A stretch of 6,126 nt of DNA from WRKB01 sp031551145 (lineage in GTDB: Bacteria > Desulfobacterota > Desulfovibrionia > Desulfovibrionales > Desulfovibrionaceae): the NCBI GenBank assembly GCA_031551145.1, contig JAVBNZ010000076.1:1-6126 (forward strand). Direction: 5' to 3'. The notes beneath the pieces are model-generated. The model did no database searches. It saw only the letters and a list, made by a program, of their open reading frames with translations, and was not told where the DNA came from. Each line of letters begins with the position of its first letter. The stretch's first letter is position 1. The position numbers and the translations under genes are program-made. This document shows, piece after piece, positions 5,834 to 6,126 of this stretch.

Positions 5834-6126
5834 ATGCGCGACACAGACGACGGCATCATCCTGCGCGACGGCATGCAGGCCATGAATTTCGCCGAGGTGA
5901 CGGCCATGCTGGCCTGTTCTTACTGGAGCAAGGGCATAGGGGAAGAGGAAGTACGGCAGGGCGCGGCGCATTCCGCACTGGTGACCGGAGCCTTTCTGCC
6001 CGACGGAAGGCAGGTAGGCTATGCCAGGGTGATCTCGGACAAGACGCGCTTCGCCTACATCCTGGACGTCTACATAGACGAGGCACAACGCGGCCGGGGC
6101 GTGGGCACGCGGCTTATCGGGCACAT
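5834..6126 (+). CDS. GNAT-family N-acetyltransferase, N-terminal part (cut by window end)
   Basis: The frame is open from the ATG to the window end, giving 97 complete codons and no stop. It reads as a small single-domain acetyltransferase that would use acetyl-CoA. The segment QVGYARVISD (60-69) followed by a beta strand with ILDVYID (76-82) and then QRGRGVGTRL (85-94) matches the GNAT core, with Arg-Gly-x-Gly-x-Gly forming the acetyl-CoA pyrophosphate-binding loop. The N-terminal part (ACSYW around 27-31, EEEV at 37-40) resembles uncharacterised bacterial GNAT proteins whose substrate is not known. It comes after the operon terminator, so it is probably not a regular part of the dsr transcript. 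The C-terminal end lies outside the window. Confidence 0.9.
   Translation, partial: MRDTDDGIILRDGMQAMNFAEVTAMLACSYWSKGIGEEEVRQGAAHSALVTGAFLPDGRQVGYARVISDKTRFAYILDVYIDEAQRGRGVGTRLIGH

Overview
The window carries a complete dsrMKJOP operon on the plus strand. It encodes the transmembrane electron-transfer complex that works with dissimilatory sulfite reductase through DsrC. The operon is preceded by a small gene for a stand-alone RsbRD_N-type domain protein. It is followed by a strong intrinsic terminator and the 5' part of a GNAT acetyltransferase gene. The high G+C content, the gene order M-K-J-O-P, a triheme DsrJ and an RsbRD_N gene directly upstream point to a sulfate- or sulfite-reducing bacterium of the Desulfovibrio/Bilophila type (Desulfovibrionales). 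The genus cannot be fixed from this sequence alone.

Layout: positions 1-187 are a non-coding leader with at most weak regulatory signals. Positions 188-730 encode the RsbRD_N-like protein. After 51 nt come dsrM (782-1786), dsrK (1796-3418), dsrJ (3421-3795), dsrO (3795-4580) and dsrP (4593-5765). Gaps within the operon are 9, 2, -1 and 12 nt, so the five genes are almost certainly one transcript with coupled translation. A 14-bp hairpin with eight T residues (5787-5823) ends the operon. The GNAT gene starts 10 nt after the T-tract and runs off the window.

How the parts work together: DsrM (NarI-like di-haem b membrane protein) and DsrK (cytoplasmic HdrD-like Fe-S protein) form the module thought to exchange electrons between menaquinol and the DsrC trisulfide/disulfide. 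DsrJ (membrane-anchored triheme cytochrome c), DsrO (Tat-exported Fe-S protein) and DsrP (NrfD-type membrane protein) form a periplasm-facing quinone/cytochrome module. All key cofactor residues are present, and every gene looks intact.

The operon itself is a known system. The least explained parts are the RsbRD_N protein and its leader, the removal of one complete cluster-ligand set in DsrO, and the way the downstream gene's ribosome binding site abuts the operon terminator. No mobile element, CRISPR array, tRNA or rRNA was seen.
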